DNA of 64,000 bases from Bacteroides sp. Marseille-P3684 (GCF_900291465.1 NZ_LT985808.1:1389814-1453813), one strand, 5' to 3'; counted from the first letter of the stretch, positions 37,056-45,181 are shown. The notes: generated from the sequence alone by a model not told the origin. Program-made: numbers and translations.

Positions 37056-37817
37056 TCAGGGATGCAGGGTGACTCCAGTCGTCTGTACGATAGGCTCATA
37101 ATCGTCCACGCCGCCGGCGCGGAATGTCGCGTTCACACGTGCCAGTGTCTCGTCCCATATCGGACGGTTGATGTCGCATGCGATGGCAGAACTCTCCCGG
37201 ATGAGCTTTACAGCTTTATGATAATCGTTGATGAAAGTCGGTTTGAACGTCGGGTTGTCCCGAAGGATTTTCAGGTTGACATCCATCCATGTCAGCAGCA
37301 GGTAGCACGAGGGAGTATCCTCCACACTTGCCACAGCCTCCTGTACCAGCCGGTAAGCCGTCTCCAGGTCGAGGGCGTCGCCCGCATAGTTGGCATAGTC
37401 ATAGGCTTTGGCTGCCAGCAGATGGTCTTTGCGCACGGTGGTCCGCACGAAGTGTTGCAGCTGGTCCCGGTATACAATACCCTGATCGTAGAGGTGCATG
37501 AGCTCTTCCAGATACAGGCTGTGACGTTTGGTATTCCGTTCGTTCCGGAGCAGTTCATGCAGGATTTTCACTCCGTCGCTGTAGAGGCAGGCTTGCGAAC
37601 CGGGAGAGAGTGTGAATGCCTCCTTCCACGGCGTATAGGCCTTCCGGTATTCGCCCTTGCGCACATGTTCCCTCATGATGCCCACGTTGAGAAGGCACTT
37701 GATGCTGTCTTTGCCATGACCGAACCGCGAACTTCCGCCGGTGTTCTGTTGGGCGAAAGCCGGGAGGACCAGGAGCGACAGCAACAAACCGAGGGTGATG
37801 AGCGCCGTGCGTCGCAT
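37056..37817 (-). CDS. exported TPR-like helical protein
   Basis: The 253-residue protein has a signal peptide (MRRTALITLGLLLSLLVLPA FAQ) followed by helical pairs that look like tetratricopeptide repeats (REHVRKGEYRKAYTPWKEAF, AKAYDYANYAGDALDLETAY). Its place between the outer-membrane protein gene (15 bp upstream) and lptC suggests a periplasmic scaffold for envelope assembly. No enzyme motif is visible. Confidence 0.7.
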   Translation of the reverse strand: MRRTALITLGLLLSLLVLPAFAQQNTGGSSRFGHGKDSIKCLLNVGIMREHVRKGEYRKAYTPWKEAFTLSPGSQACLYSDGVKILHELLRNERNTKRHSLYLEELMHLYDQGIVYRDQLQHFVRTTVRKDHLLAAKAYDYANYAGDALDLETAYRLVQEAVASVEDTPSCYLLLTWMDVNLKILRDNPTFKPTFINDYHKAVKLIRESSAIACDINRPIWDETLARVNATFRAGGVDDYEPIVQTTGVTLHP

Positions 37818-37832
37818 AGTGTTCTCTGTGTT

Positions 37833-39170
37833 TTATTGTACGAGCATCTTGCGGAACCAGTCTTCGTTGAAGGTGAATCCTATGTTGATGCGCAGGTAGT
37901 TTTCCTTGATGAGGCTGCTGCCTTTCGGGCTGACGTTGATGTATTGCGCCGTGATGGACAGCAACGAACGGTTGTTGTAGTGGTTCATGATGGGGATTGC
38001 CACACCGCCTTCCACGCCGAACTCGCGCATGTCGGAGTTCTTCACCTGGATGTAGGGGGTGGAGTAGTAGGCACCCACACGGTAACGCAGACGCTGGAAG
38101 AAGCCTCGTCCCACGGGGTTGGGCACATATTCCGCTCCGACAGAGATGCGCGAGAGGTTGTTGAACTTCCACTGTTCGTAGTCGTTCTCGCTGTTCCCCG
38201 TGTCGAACTCGCTGTTCTGCTGGGTCTGGAAGTGAGGGAACTTCACACCGCTCCACTGTTGCAGGCTGTAGTCGGCGCCGATAGTCAGTCGGTTATCATA
38301 GACATAGGTCAGACCCACACCGATTTTCTGCGGCAGTTCGAACGCGCTGCCGATGGTGTCGATGTGTTGCTGCATGACTGTCGACGAGCTGGTCATCTGC
38401 TGTATCTTGTAGGCACTGCTGCCTATTTCGTGTCCCAACGAGTAGGTGGCACCCAGTGTTAGGGCATGTTTCTCCTTCAGGTTGAACGAGTACTGCACAC
38501 CGAAGTCCAGCTTGTAGCTGTTGATGTCTGCCTGGTAGTTGCGGACGTTGCTCCACGCCGAACTGTTGCTGTAGGTGTTGGTGATGGTGTGCGTGTAGTC
38601 TCCGTAGAGGTAGGAGAAGTTGGCACCGATGGAGAAGTTCTTGAACAGCTCCACGCCGACACCGATGAATGCCTGATGCAGTCCGCCGTCGCCCGAGAAA
38701 CTCTCGTAGGAGGTCGTGCTCGTGCCGGTCTGTCCACCGTCGGTGTTGGGCACTTCACGTCCGTCGCTGCTGAAGCTGTAGTTGATGTTCGAGAAAGGGA
38801 GAAGCCCCACGGTGATTCCGATGTGCTTGCGCAGGCGGAATTGCAGGGCGATGTAGTCGAGGCTGGAGTTCTTGGCATTCATGCTGAGGTCGCCGTTACT
38901 GAAGTTGGCGTTTTGCAGACTGATGCCGGCATCAAACAGGAATGTGATGGAGTCGATGGCAGAATAGGATGCCGGGTTTCCCACGTTGATGAGTTTGTTT
39001 CGCAGACCGTAGGATATGCCTCCCATACCGCGGTTGGCTGTGGTACTCTGGTCGGAGAGTAGTCCGAAACCGTATCGCGTATAAGGTGAGTTTACTCCGT
39101 TTTGCGCCAGGGCAACGCCTCCTATCATCAAGAACAACAGCGCAAAGATTATCTTTTCACATCTTATCAT
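37833..39170 (-). CDS. outer-membrane beta-barrel protein (OmpP1/FadL-like pattern)
   Basis: The 445-residue protein has a signal peptide (ending ALAQNG), an N-terminal NSPYTRYGFGLLSD segment typical of a Bacteroidetes outer-membrane family, and repeated amphipathic strands with a C-terminal strand INIGFTFNEDWF. It is probably a 12-14 strand barrel; transport of hydrophobic compounds is a guess from the FadL-like pattern. It overlaps the coaX gene by 14 bp, so translation is coupled. Confidence 0.72.
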   Translation of the reverse strand: MIRCEKIIFALLFLMIGGVALAQNGVNSPYTRYGFGLLSDQSTTANRGMGGISYGLRNKLINVGNPASYSAIDSITFLFDAGISLQNANFSNGDLSMNAKNSSLDYIALQFRLRKHIGITVGLLPFSNINYSFSSDGREVPNTDGGQTGTSTTSYESFSGDGGLHQAFIGVGVELFKNFSIGANFSYLYGDYTHTITNTYSNSSAWSNVRNYQADINSYKLDFGVQYSFNLKEKHALTLGATYSLGHEIGSSAYKIQQMTSSSTVMQQHIDTIGSAFELPQKIGVGLTYVYDNRLTIGADYSLQQWSGVKFPHFQTQQNSEFDTGNSENDYEQWKFNNLSRISVGAEYVPNPVGRGFFQRLRYRVGAYYSTPYIQVKNSDMREFGVEGGVAIPIMNHYNNRSLLSITAQYINVSPKGSSLIKENYLRINIGFTFNEDWFRKMLVQ

Positions 39171-39885
39171 TGTAGTCTAGTATTCTGTTTAAGCCTTTTA
39201 GAACTAAAAATTTATCTGCAAAGATGATATTTTTTAGGTTTGTATCAAAAGAAAATTCATCGCCTCCGGTTAAAAAAACCAAAAGGTCAGGATATTTCTT
39301 CTGCATCTGTAGGATGTATCCCGTAATCTCCAGTTCAATGCCGTGTATGACTCCGGCACGGATGGCAGTCTCGGTGCTGTAGCCGAATTCGGGGATGTCG
39401 CCGTCGGGGTTGATGACCGGCAGTTTGTCGCAATAGGCACTCAGCGCCTTGATGCGTGTATATTTTCCCAGCGAGATGTTGCCGCCGTGATAGCATCCGT
39501 TGTGGTCGATGAATTCATACGTTAGTGCGGTTCCGGCATCCACCACGAGTATGTCTCTTCCGGGAAAGCGGGTGTATGCACCGACGACGGCTGCGATGCG
39601 GTCTGAACCGAGCGTCTTGGGTGTCCGGTATAGGTTGGTGATGGGCAGGGGAGTCTTGTAGTCCAGCTTGAGGAGGGGGAAATCCAGCCGTTTGAGTTGT
39701 GAGCTGATGATGTCGTTCATGTGTATGACCGACGAGAGGATTCCTTTGCGGATGGCATATCGCTCACAGATATTGTCCAGCTTTTCAAGCGCATGGTTGG
39801 TGTCGTAGACCATGTCTATCATCTCGTTTTGATGAAAGACAGCCAGCTTGGCAGCAGAGTTTCCTATATCTATAATAAGGTTCAC
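39157..39885 (-). CDS. coaX: type III pantothenate kinase
   Basis: The 242-residue enzyme phosphorylates pantothenate in the first step of coenzyme A synthesis. It has the ASKHA signatures: IDIGNSAAKLAVF at the start, GSDRIAAVVGA, VVDAGTALTYEFID and GGNISLGKYTR, followed by FLTGGDE. It has the usual length and is the first gene of the minus-strand operon; its stop overlaps the next gene by 14 bp. Confidence 0.95.
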   Translation of the reverse strand: MNLIIDIGNSAAKLAVFHQNEMIDMVYDTNHALEKLDNICERYAIRKGILSSVIHMNDIISSQLKRLDFPLLKLDYKTPLPITNLYRTPKTLGSDRIAAVVGAYTRFPGRDILVVDAGTALTYEFIDHNGCYHGGNISLGKYTRIKALSAYCDKLPVINPDGDIPEFGYSTETAIRAGVIHGIELEITGYILQMQKKYPDLLVFLTGGDEFSFDTNLKNIIFADKFLVLKGLNRILDYNDKM

Positions 39886-39916
39886 GTTTATTTTCTCATT
39901 TCTTGATTTGAGGCTG

Positions 39917-39924
39917 CAAAGTAA
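39917..39924 (-). promoter_or_regulatory. -7 box of the coaX operon
   Basis: The minus strand reads TTACTTTG, one difference from TAnnTTTG, 32 bp before the coaX ATG. Confidence 0.45.
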
Positions 39925-40009
39925 TAGAAAATCTATGGGAGTGTGAAGAAATGGCCGTTTTTTCTACATCCCGTCTGCAATAATTTCGTCATTTTTTCGT
40001 GCCACTTCT

Positions 40010-40201
40010 TCATGCACTTTTATTCAAGCGTCCATTTAACAGCTTACAGATATCTTTTCCTTTCATGGTCAGATTATAGGCAGGAAGGCTTTCGATTGAG
40101 CCAGCCACCTTGAGATTGAATGCCATTACACGCTGTACAAGACCGGGTGATGTCTTCAACTTATGCGTCAAGGGCTTTGCCTTTGTTAGACTTGGATAAT
40201 C
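40010..40201 (-). pseudogene. gene fragment without start, family unknown
   Basis: On the minus strand a frame of about 63 codons ends at TGA (40010-40012). Its translation is protein-like (DYPSLTKAKPLTHKLKTSP, VMAFNLKVAGSIESLPAY), but it has no start of its own, and upstream it runs out of frame into the end of the nuclease gene at 40207. It looks like the 3' remnant of a lost gene. Confidence 0.35.
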
Positions 40202-40206
40202 AAAGC

Positions 40207-40947
40207 TTACGAAATGTATTTTTTCAGTTTTTCACTGATGACTTTCAAATCGGATTCGATATTTCGTTTAAGTTTTTTGGTAGTTCCAAAATCTGAATAA
40301 TGGAGGACAATAATGTTAATGCCATGTTTAGGTAATACATCGATACGTCTTTGATCGTAAATACGACGTTGTTTATCCCTGGATACTCCGCTTACAGTCA
40401 TTTTCTTATCGAAAAGAGGAACCGAAGAGTTGTGTTGATACTCGTGATATTCCACAACTAACTTCAACTCTTCGTAATATGCATCAACTGGCAATCTATG
40501 TCCTGTGTCACCAACTAGAAAATCAAATTTGTGCTGCCTTGATGCCTTCTGATGAAGTATTTTATCGCATAGGTCAATGATGTAGAATTCATCTGAACTT
40601 CCCCTTCGATGGGTGCCTGATGAAGTTTGTCTTTTGATAGTTATCTCTGATTTATCATCAACCGGTTTAGCAGAATTTGTGGAAGAAATATCCACAAAGA
40701 ACCAATATCTATTAGAATCTTTACGTTCAACCCATACATAAGGTATTAAGTCCAACATATTATTGTCATCAAGCTTGCGAAGGTACTTCCTAAGAGGTGA
40801 CCCATCCCGATGATTAGAGGGGAAAATCCCTTTATCCATGAAAGAGCTCATTAAAGACTTGGCTTTTACCTTTTTGGGACTAGAAGGTAAACTGAAGTAC
40901 TCTTTAAGAGCTTCATTTATCTTTTTAGCTATGTCTTGTTTATCCAT
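40207..40947 (-). CDS. predicted endonuclease, Vsr/PD-(D/E)xK-like
   Basis: The 246-residue protein has an N-terminal helical part (1-85) with a basic KKVKAKSLMSSF stretch and a C-terminal nuclease-like domain: FDFLVGDTGHRLPVDAYY, LKLVVEYHEYQH, then SRDKQRRIYDQRRIDVLPKH and INIIVLHYSDF. The spacing of Asp, Glu and the basic residues resembles very-short-patch-repair-like nucleases and small restriction enzymes. No methyltransferase is nearby, so a solitary defence or mobile-element nuclease is possible. It lies in the decayed accessory zone. I do not know the exact family. Confidence 0.5.
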   Translation of the reverse strand: MDKQDIAKKINEALKEYFSLPSSPKKVKAKSLMSSFMDKGIFPSNHRDGSPLRKYLRKLDDNNMLDLIPYVWVERKDSNRYWFFVDISSTNSAKPVDDKSEITIKRQTSSGTHRRGSSDEFYIIDLCDKILHQKASRQHKFDFLVGDTGHRLPVDAYYEELKLVVEYHEYQHNSSVPLFDKKMTVSGVSRDKQRRIYDQRRIDVLPKHGINIIVLHYSDFGTTKKLKRNIESDLKVISEKLKKYIS

Positions 40948-41036
40948 ATCTTATAAATTTTTATGTGTTATGATATTCCATTCTTAGGATAACATTATAG
41001 TATAGAATCCTTCTCATCTTTAGCTAATTCTGAAAC

Positions 41037-41052
41037 GATAATGTTTGGCAGC
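41037..41052. repeat. 16-nt direct repeat, left copy
   Basis: GATAATGTTTGGCAGC occurs here and, identical, at 43292-43307. On the minus strand each copy lies about 40 nt after the stop codon of an immunity-like open frame (41096 and 43347). It may be a cassette boundary. Confidence 0.6.
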
Positions 41053-41095
41053 TAACCAACCTTTTCAGAGAATGTTAAGCCGCTTGTAAATCGTT

Positions 41096-41305
41096 TTACA
41101 AAACCTCTAAATCATTTATTTTTATCTTATGTTCATTGGGGAAGCAAGAAAGCGAAAGAGTCAAATCACTTTGCTCTTCTTTCTCACTCCATAGAGGAAT
41201 ATATATATCTATCTGTTTATCGGAAATTTGATAGGATAATGCCAAATCAAACGCTTTTGCAGGTAGTGGTATAATAGTAACTTTCTCATATTCATTCCGC
41301 CTTCT
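41096..41305 (-). pseudogene. 3' part of an immunity-like gene, truncated
   Basis: A minus-strand frame of about 69 codons ends at TAA (41096-41098) and has clear protein character (FDLALSYQISDKQIDIYIPL, LSLSCFPNEHKIKINDLEVL), but it is blocked upstream by a TAG at 41306-41308, only 14 bp from the end of the AAA ATPase gene. The 5' half has been lost at that join. The acidic, AT-rich style is like small immunity proteins. Confidence 0.45.
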
Positions 41306-41321
41306 CTAATCCCGTCGCACC

Positions 41322-42578
41322 TTAAAGTTCCAGTGAATTTTCCTTCAGCAAGAAGTCGTAAATGCTGATGGTCGTAATCCCGGATTCATCCCTCGTCACG
41401 GGGCTTTCTTCTCCGGTGACGATAATCTTTTTGAAGGAATCGTCCACTCGCAACAGAGATGCCCGTTCCTGCCTTATCTTTTCGTCGGATTCCATCCGGT
41501 AGGCCGACTGTATGTAATAACGCCTGCTCCCCAAGTTGCAGACAAAATCGACTTCAAGGCTGGAACGGTGCTGCTTCCCGTCCTCGCCTCTATGGATGAC
41601 AGGGACAACGCCCACATCCACATTGAAGCCACGCATCCGCAGCTCGTTGTAAACCATGTTCTCCATCAGATGGCTCTTCTCCGATTGGCGAAAGTTGATA
41701 CGTGCGTTGCGCAATCCCAAGTCCATGAAGTAATACTTATAGGGGGAATTGATGTAGCGTTTTCCTTTGATGTCGTAGCGGGTGGACTTCTCTATCAGAA
41801 AAGCATCGCAGAGGTAGTCAATGTAATTCTTGACGGTATCGCCGGACAGGGGCGATTTCTTCTCGCTTTGGAACGTGTTGGCCAGCTTGTTCGGATTGGT
41901 CAGCGCACCGATGCCCGAAGCCATGATGTTGATGAGTTCCTCCAGATCGTCGTCCTTGCGTATCTCGTAACGGTCTTTGATGTCCTTGAGGTAGGTCTCG
42001 TCGAACAGGGATTTCAGGAAGCGCACCTTCTGTTCTTCCGTTTGGTAGGACAGAATCTGCGGCAGCCCGCCGTACATCATGTATTCGTTGAACCCCGCCT
42101 GCACCGTTCCGGGATAGGCGGACATATATTCGCTGAAACTCAACGGGTACATTTTCACCTCGAAGCCACGTCCCCGGAATTCCGTGATGATGTCTTTGGA
42201 CAGAAACTTCGCATTGCTGCCCGTCACATAAATATCCGCATTGCGTATTCGTAGAAAGCCGTTCAACACGTCTTCAAACTGGTCGAGCATCTGCACCTCG
42301 TCCAGCAGGATATAATACATGTCCCCGTCCGTGATGCGGCTCTCCACGTAGGCATAAAGGTTGTCCGGATTTCTTAGGACGCGGTTCTTGTAATCCTCCA
42401 AATCCACTTGGATAATATGGTCCGGGGCGATACCGTTGCTTTCCAGATACGAGATGAATATCTCAAAGAGCAGGTATGACTTGCCACACCTGCGCATCCC
42501 GGTTATAATCTTAATCATGCCGTTGTTCCGCAAGGAAATGAGTTCATTCAGGTATTTTCTTCGTTCTATATGTTCCAT
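41322..42578 (-). CDS. AAA ATPase with DUF4143 domain
   Basis: The 418-residue protein has an AAA_14-like ATPase domain with Walker A GMRRCGKS (27-34), Walker B YILLDEVQML and sensor TGSNAKFL, then a C-terminal DUF4143 domain (about 200-400) with a nuclease-like LEVDFVC segment. Family members are common in gut bacteria, their role is unsettled, and they often move between genomes. I use the ATG at 42578 (MEHIERRKYL), not the TTG at 42602. A -7 box (42622-42629) and two palindromes (42594-42608, 42672-42685) around the promoter suggest autoregulation. Confidence 0.85.
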   Translation of the reverse strand: MEHIERRKYLNELISLRNNGMIKIITGMRRCGKSYLLFEIFISYLESNGIAPDHIIQVDLEDYKNRVLRNPDNLYAYVESRITDGDMYYILLDEVQMLDQFEDVLNGFLRIRNADIYVTGSNAKFLSKDIITEFRGRGFEVKMYPLSFSEYMSAYPGTVQAGFNEYMMYGGLPQILSYQTEEQKVRFLKSLFDETYLKDIKDRYEIRKDDDLEELINIMASGIGALTNPNKLANTFQSEKKSPLSGDTVKNYIDYLCDAFLIEKSTRYDIKGKRYINSPYKYYFMDLGLRNARINFRQSEKSHLMENMVYNELRMRGFNVDVGVVPVIHRGEDGKQHRSSLEVDFVCNLGSRRYYIQSAYRMESDEKIRQERASLLRVDDSFKKIIVTGEESPVTRDESGITTISIYDFLLKENSLEL

Positions 42579-42593
42579 GCTAATCGAGATTTG

Positions 42594-42685
42594 TGTCACC
42601 AAGTGACAGAGTTCCCGATTACAAAGATAGGGGTTCTTTCTTTAAATCCGGCAAACGCTACTCGGAAAAAGTGTCATTGGTGACA
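42594..42685 (-). promoter_or_regulatory. promoter of the AAA ATPase gene with two operator-like palindromes
   Basis: The minus strand -7 box TATCTTTG is at 42622-42629, with TTTG at 42652-42655 (22 nt apart). The palindrome TGTCACCAAGTGACA (42594-42608) lies just downstream of the likely start, and a second copy, TGTCATTGGTGACA (42672-42685), lies upstream. They look like paired sites for one repressor. Confidence 0.6.
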
Positions 42686-42827
42686 GTTTTCCCGAATAGA
42701 GCATCCGTCATTATCCCAATGTGCCACAATCACAATCTCAGTTTGCTCATTCCGGCGGAATCCGCCGCCATCCCCGCCAACTCGTCTTCGCAAGTCTGGC
42801 AACCTAGCGGGACGGGTTGTGGAGGCT

Positions 42828-42896
42828 TTAACCCAAGGGGGGCTCGGTCGTGTCCTCGTTGTCCTCGCTGCCGCCGTTGTCGTTGCTGCTCTCCAT
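42828..42896 (-). CDS. very small acidic peptide next to the HU-like gene
   Basis: A 22-codon frame starting at ATG 42894-42896 encodes an acidic, asparagine- and glycine-rich peptide (MESSNDNGGSEDNEDTTEPP). It follows the HU-like pseudogene by about 11 bp, a place where small peptides are often encoded in Bacteroides. Whether it is still expressed is unknown. Confidence 0.35.
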   Translation of the reverse strand: MESSNDNGGSEDNEDTTEPPLG

Positions 42897-42907
42897 GTTT
42901 TGTCCAG

Positions 42908-43259
42908 TCACACGAAGTCCGCTTTTTGCATGGCGGCTTTCATTTCGTTGGCGGGTTGGAAGTTGATGTTCACCCGCTTCACGTTGTGGACGGTGAGGTC
43001 TTCCTTGCGCTCGGCGCCCTCGGTGTTGAGGGTGACGTTGAACGTGCCTCAGTCGCCTAGCTTCACGCTCTTGCCGTCCAGCAGCAGGCGTTACACCACC
43101 TTGCGAACTGGCGTATCGCCATCGTCGCCTCATCGGCTATCAGCATAGCCACTTCGTTCTCGTCCACCATCTTCGTGGTGTACTGCACGGGATACCATTT
43201 CTTCGCCTCGTTGGGCTTGAGTGGGTTGGTGCGTTGCACCGGTTTCAAAAAATACTCAT
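42908..43259 (-). pseudogene. HU-family DNA-binding protein, broken
   Basis: Reading several frames gives a clear HU-like protein: KPNEAKKWYPVQYTTK, VVQRLLLDGKSVKLGD, GTFNVTLNTEGAE and VKRVNINFQPANEMKAAMQK. It carries at least four lesions: a missing T in the T6 tract at about 43245-43250 just after the ATG, a frameshift near 43105-43120, CAA changed to TAA (43091-43093) and TGG changed to TGA (43049-43051, inside GDWGTF). It cannot make a full protein. Confidence 0.8.
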
Positions 43260-43291
43260 GTCTTTTAAGTTTTTAGGTTGTTAATTATTAT

Positions 43292-43307
43292 GATAATGTT
43301 TGGCAGC
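43292..43307. repeat. 16-nt direct repeat, right copy
   Basis: GATAATGTTTGGCAGC, identical to 41037-41052 and 2,255 bp away. It lies 40 nt after the stop (on the minus strand) of the 43347-43784 gene. A partial match, GATAATGTT, also lies just before that gene at 43796-43804. Confidence 0.6.
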
Positions 43308-43346
43308 GTTCCGCTTATTCAGTCGGTAGTGCTGTTTGTTATCAAA

Positions 43347-43784
43347 TTATTGATTCATATAGGGTGACTCAAATTCTTCAATTTTTAGCTGTGTATTTAT
43401 ATTGCCTATAGATATTGGAGATTCATAAGAAACAAAATACATATAGTAATCATATCCAAAATGAAATTCCAATTTGTTTGAACGCAGTTTGCACCATAAT
43501 TTTTCACGCAGTATATCACGAATCAAAGGTTCTATATATACACATTGAATCTTATCTCCATTATGATAATCCAAGTTCTTATAGTTTTCCAAATCAGTTA
43601 TTTTGTAATCCCGAATATCAAATAACACAGAAACATCCTTGAATAACTTGATAAATTCATTTTCGGTATATAAATAATCCTCTTCCGTCACCAAAGAACC
43701 AATATCATAAAAACTAATCCATTCATTGTTACCCGGTAACGGTGATATATATTTATTAACCCTATATGAATAATATTTTTTCAT
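43347..43784 (-). CDS. hypothetical protein, immunity-like
   Basis: The 145-residue protein has no signal peptide, is AT-rich in coding sequence and rich in Tyr, Asn and Ile (NEWISFYDIGSLVTEEDYLY, LEFHFGYDYYMYFVSYESPI). Small, low-GC, acidic cytoplasmic proteins like this are typical of immunity genes against interbacterial toxins, but I recognise no named family. The 16-nt sequence after its stop is the same as after the truncated frame at 41096. Confidence 0.5.
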   Translation of the reverse strand: MKKYYSYRVNKYISPLPGNNEWISFYDIGSLVTEEDYLYTENEFIKLFKDVSVLFDIRDYKITDLENYKNLDYHNGDKIQCVYIEPLIRDILREKLWCKLRSNKLEFHFGYDYYMYFVSYESPISIGNINTQLKIEEFESPYMNQ

Positions 43785-43870
43785 TTTCTCAATTTGATAA
43801 TGTTATACTATCAGCCGATTTGGCTGTTATTTTCTTCAAGTTGATATTTAGCAATATAGCAATAGAAATA

Positions 43871-44347
43871 TTAAATTGTCATGGCTTTACTTTTTAATTT
43901 GATATCCTTTATAATTCCGGGTACGTGCCTCAAGGCATCGGATAATGGTTTGTCCTGCTCTATCCCCATTTTACTGAAATCGACCACCACCGCTTCGTCT
44001 TGGCGATAAATCCAATTGCTTTCGACGACAACCTCTTTCAGTGTTTCATTTCTGAGCTCCATATAGTATGAACCATTTGTTTTCTGGAGTGCTACGTGGA
44101 GAGGTTTGAAGGAGACGTGGCTAAAGGAAAGTCTGAAATTGCTTTTCCATGAAATGCTGTCCAATCTGAAGTGTCCATTTTTATCTGTAAGGGCAAACGG
44201 ACTGTCGCCTCCCTCTATCCGTACGAAAACATGCTCGATGGCTGTTGAATCTGTCGAGTCCAGTACGATTCCTTAGACGACTTGTCCCATAGCCGGTGTG
44301 ACGGTGAGGAAAAGCAAACAGATGATATGTGTTGTGATTTTTCTCAT
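43871..44347 (-). pseudogene. truncated outer-membrane receptor gene, carboxypeptidase-regulatory-like domain
   Basis: Reading from ATG 44347 gives a signal peptide (MRKITTHIICLLFLTVTPAMG), then a TAA stop at codon 25 (44273-44275). The frame continues open through a regulatory-like domain (GIVLDSTDSTAIEHVFVRIE, LSFSHVSFKPLHVAL) and the start of a TonB plug (DKPLSDALRHVPGI), and ends at 43871. The plug and barrel that normally follow are missing. It is the 5' remnant of a TonB-linked or related outer-membrane protein gene. Confidence 0.7.
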
Positions 44348-44491
44348 TCTCTACTTTTTGACGTCTGCAAGGTATACATATTTATTTCATAAATCAATGA
44401 TTTACGAATATATTTTCGACGATGGACGACAAGTGGTTTTCGATGCTTGAAGCGATTGCAAACTTTTCGGTTTTCTCCTGTCAAGGGATGA

Positions 44492-44605
44492 AATGACAAA
44501 GTGTCAAAACGTCAAACGAATCGCCTGAGAATGCCCTTCGTTGCACCCGACGGCGAGCTTGTGCGTAAAAACGGCCTTTTCAAGCGATTTGCAAAATACA
44601 CTTTG
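44492..44605. repeat. dispersed repeat, inverted copy of 19196-19300
   Basis: Contains TGACAAAGTGTCAAAACG, then AATCGCCTGAGAATGCCC, and at its end the reverse complement of the same motif (GGCCTTTTCAAGCGATTTGC), so it can also fold into a long hairpin. It matches the repeat at 19.2 kb in opposite orientation and precedes array C by about 185 nt. No gene was seen in 44348-45145. Confidence 0.7.
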
Positions 44606-44791
44606 CTTGAAAATAGGGCTGTCAGATGTCGTTTTTGAGGAATTTGTGGTACTTTGGAAGGTGTACTGTTAAAGCGGAGGCGAATAAACTGTGCAAAATA
44701 ACAGTTCTAAAAATGAAGTGTCCGCGCTTCTTTTGGAACGCAGATGTCTGGAATTTTTCTTTGCTGTTCTCTTTTCTTTACATCGACGGAC

Positions 44792-44901
44792 GAAACAATA
44801 TTGTTTCATCGGTCAAACAATATTGTTTCAAGAGTCAAACACTTGTGTTTGGAAGCTCAAACAATATTGTTTCGCGCATGAAAAAGAAGTGTTTGAGGTT
44901 A
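44792..44901. repeat. 22-nt palindrome array C
   Basis: Five units begin at 44792, 44814, 44836, 44858 and 44880. Cores include GAAACAATATTGTTTC (twice as [C/G]AAACAATATTGTTTC), CAAACACTTGTGTTTG and the degenerate GAAAAAGAAGTGTTTG, with linkers ATCGGT, AAGAGT, GAAGCT, GCGCAT and AGGTTA. The layout equals array A. Confidence 0.85.
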
Positions 44902-45145
44902 ATAAATATAAAACGAATAGGCGTTGTAGAAGTTTCTTGTTAATCGGATTTAGCTTTTGCCCGCTGGAAGGAGGAGTTTTTCAAAAGTACGCGTTAGCTG
45001 AAAACGACGAATCGGGAAATTGTGTCAGGGAAACGGCTTGTTTGCCTCTCAGATTGTCAATGGGTGAGGAGGGGGTTGCCTGTTCTGTCCCGATGGGGGC
45101 TGCCGTGTCTGTGCTGATATGCAAAACGAGTTTTACTATTAATCT

Positions 45146-45181
45146 TTTATCGTTACCTTTGTCTTCAAATAAAACGATAAA
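45146..45181 (+). promoter_or_regulatory. fic promoter inside an inverted repeat
   Basis: The -7 box TACCTTTG (45154-45161) lies between TTTATCGTT (45146-45154) and AACGATAAA (45173-45181), a perfect 9-nt inverted repeat. A protein bound there would cover the -7 box and transcription start. The fic ATG is 54 nt downstream. Confidence 0.55.

Noticed and set aside
37029-38462. 477-codon plus-strand frame
   Set aside because: It is antisense to two supported minus-strand genes (TPR protein and outer-membrane protein) and has no domain.
42828-43133. 101-residue minus-strand frame
   Set aside because: Most of it reads the HU-like pseudogene out of frame; only its last 22 codons are a plausible small peptide.
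41037-43307. Intact integrative element bounded by direct repeats
   Set aside because: No integrase or transposase is encoded between the repeats, so a complete element is not supported; a cassette boundary is the weaker claim kept.
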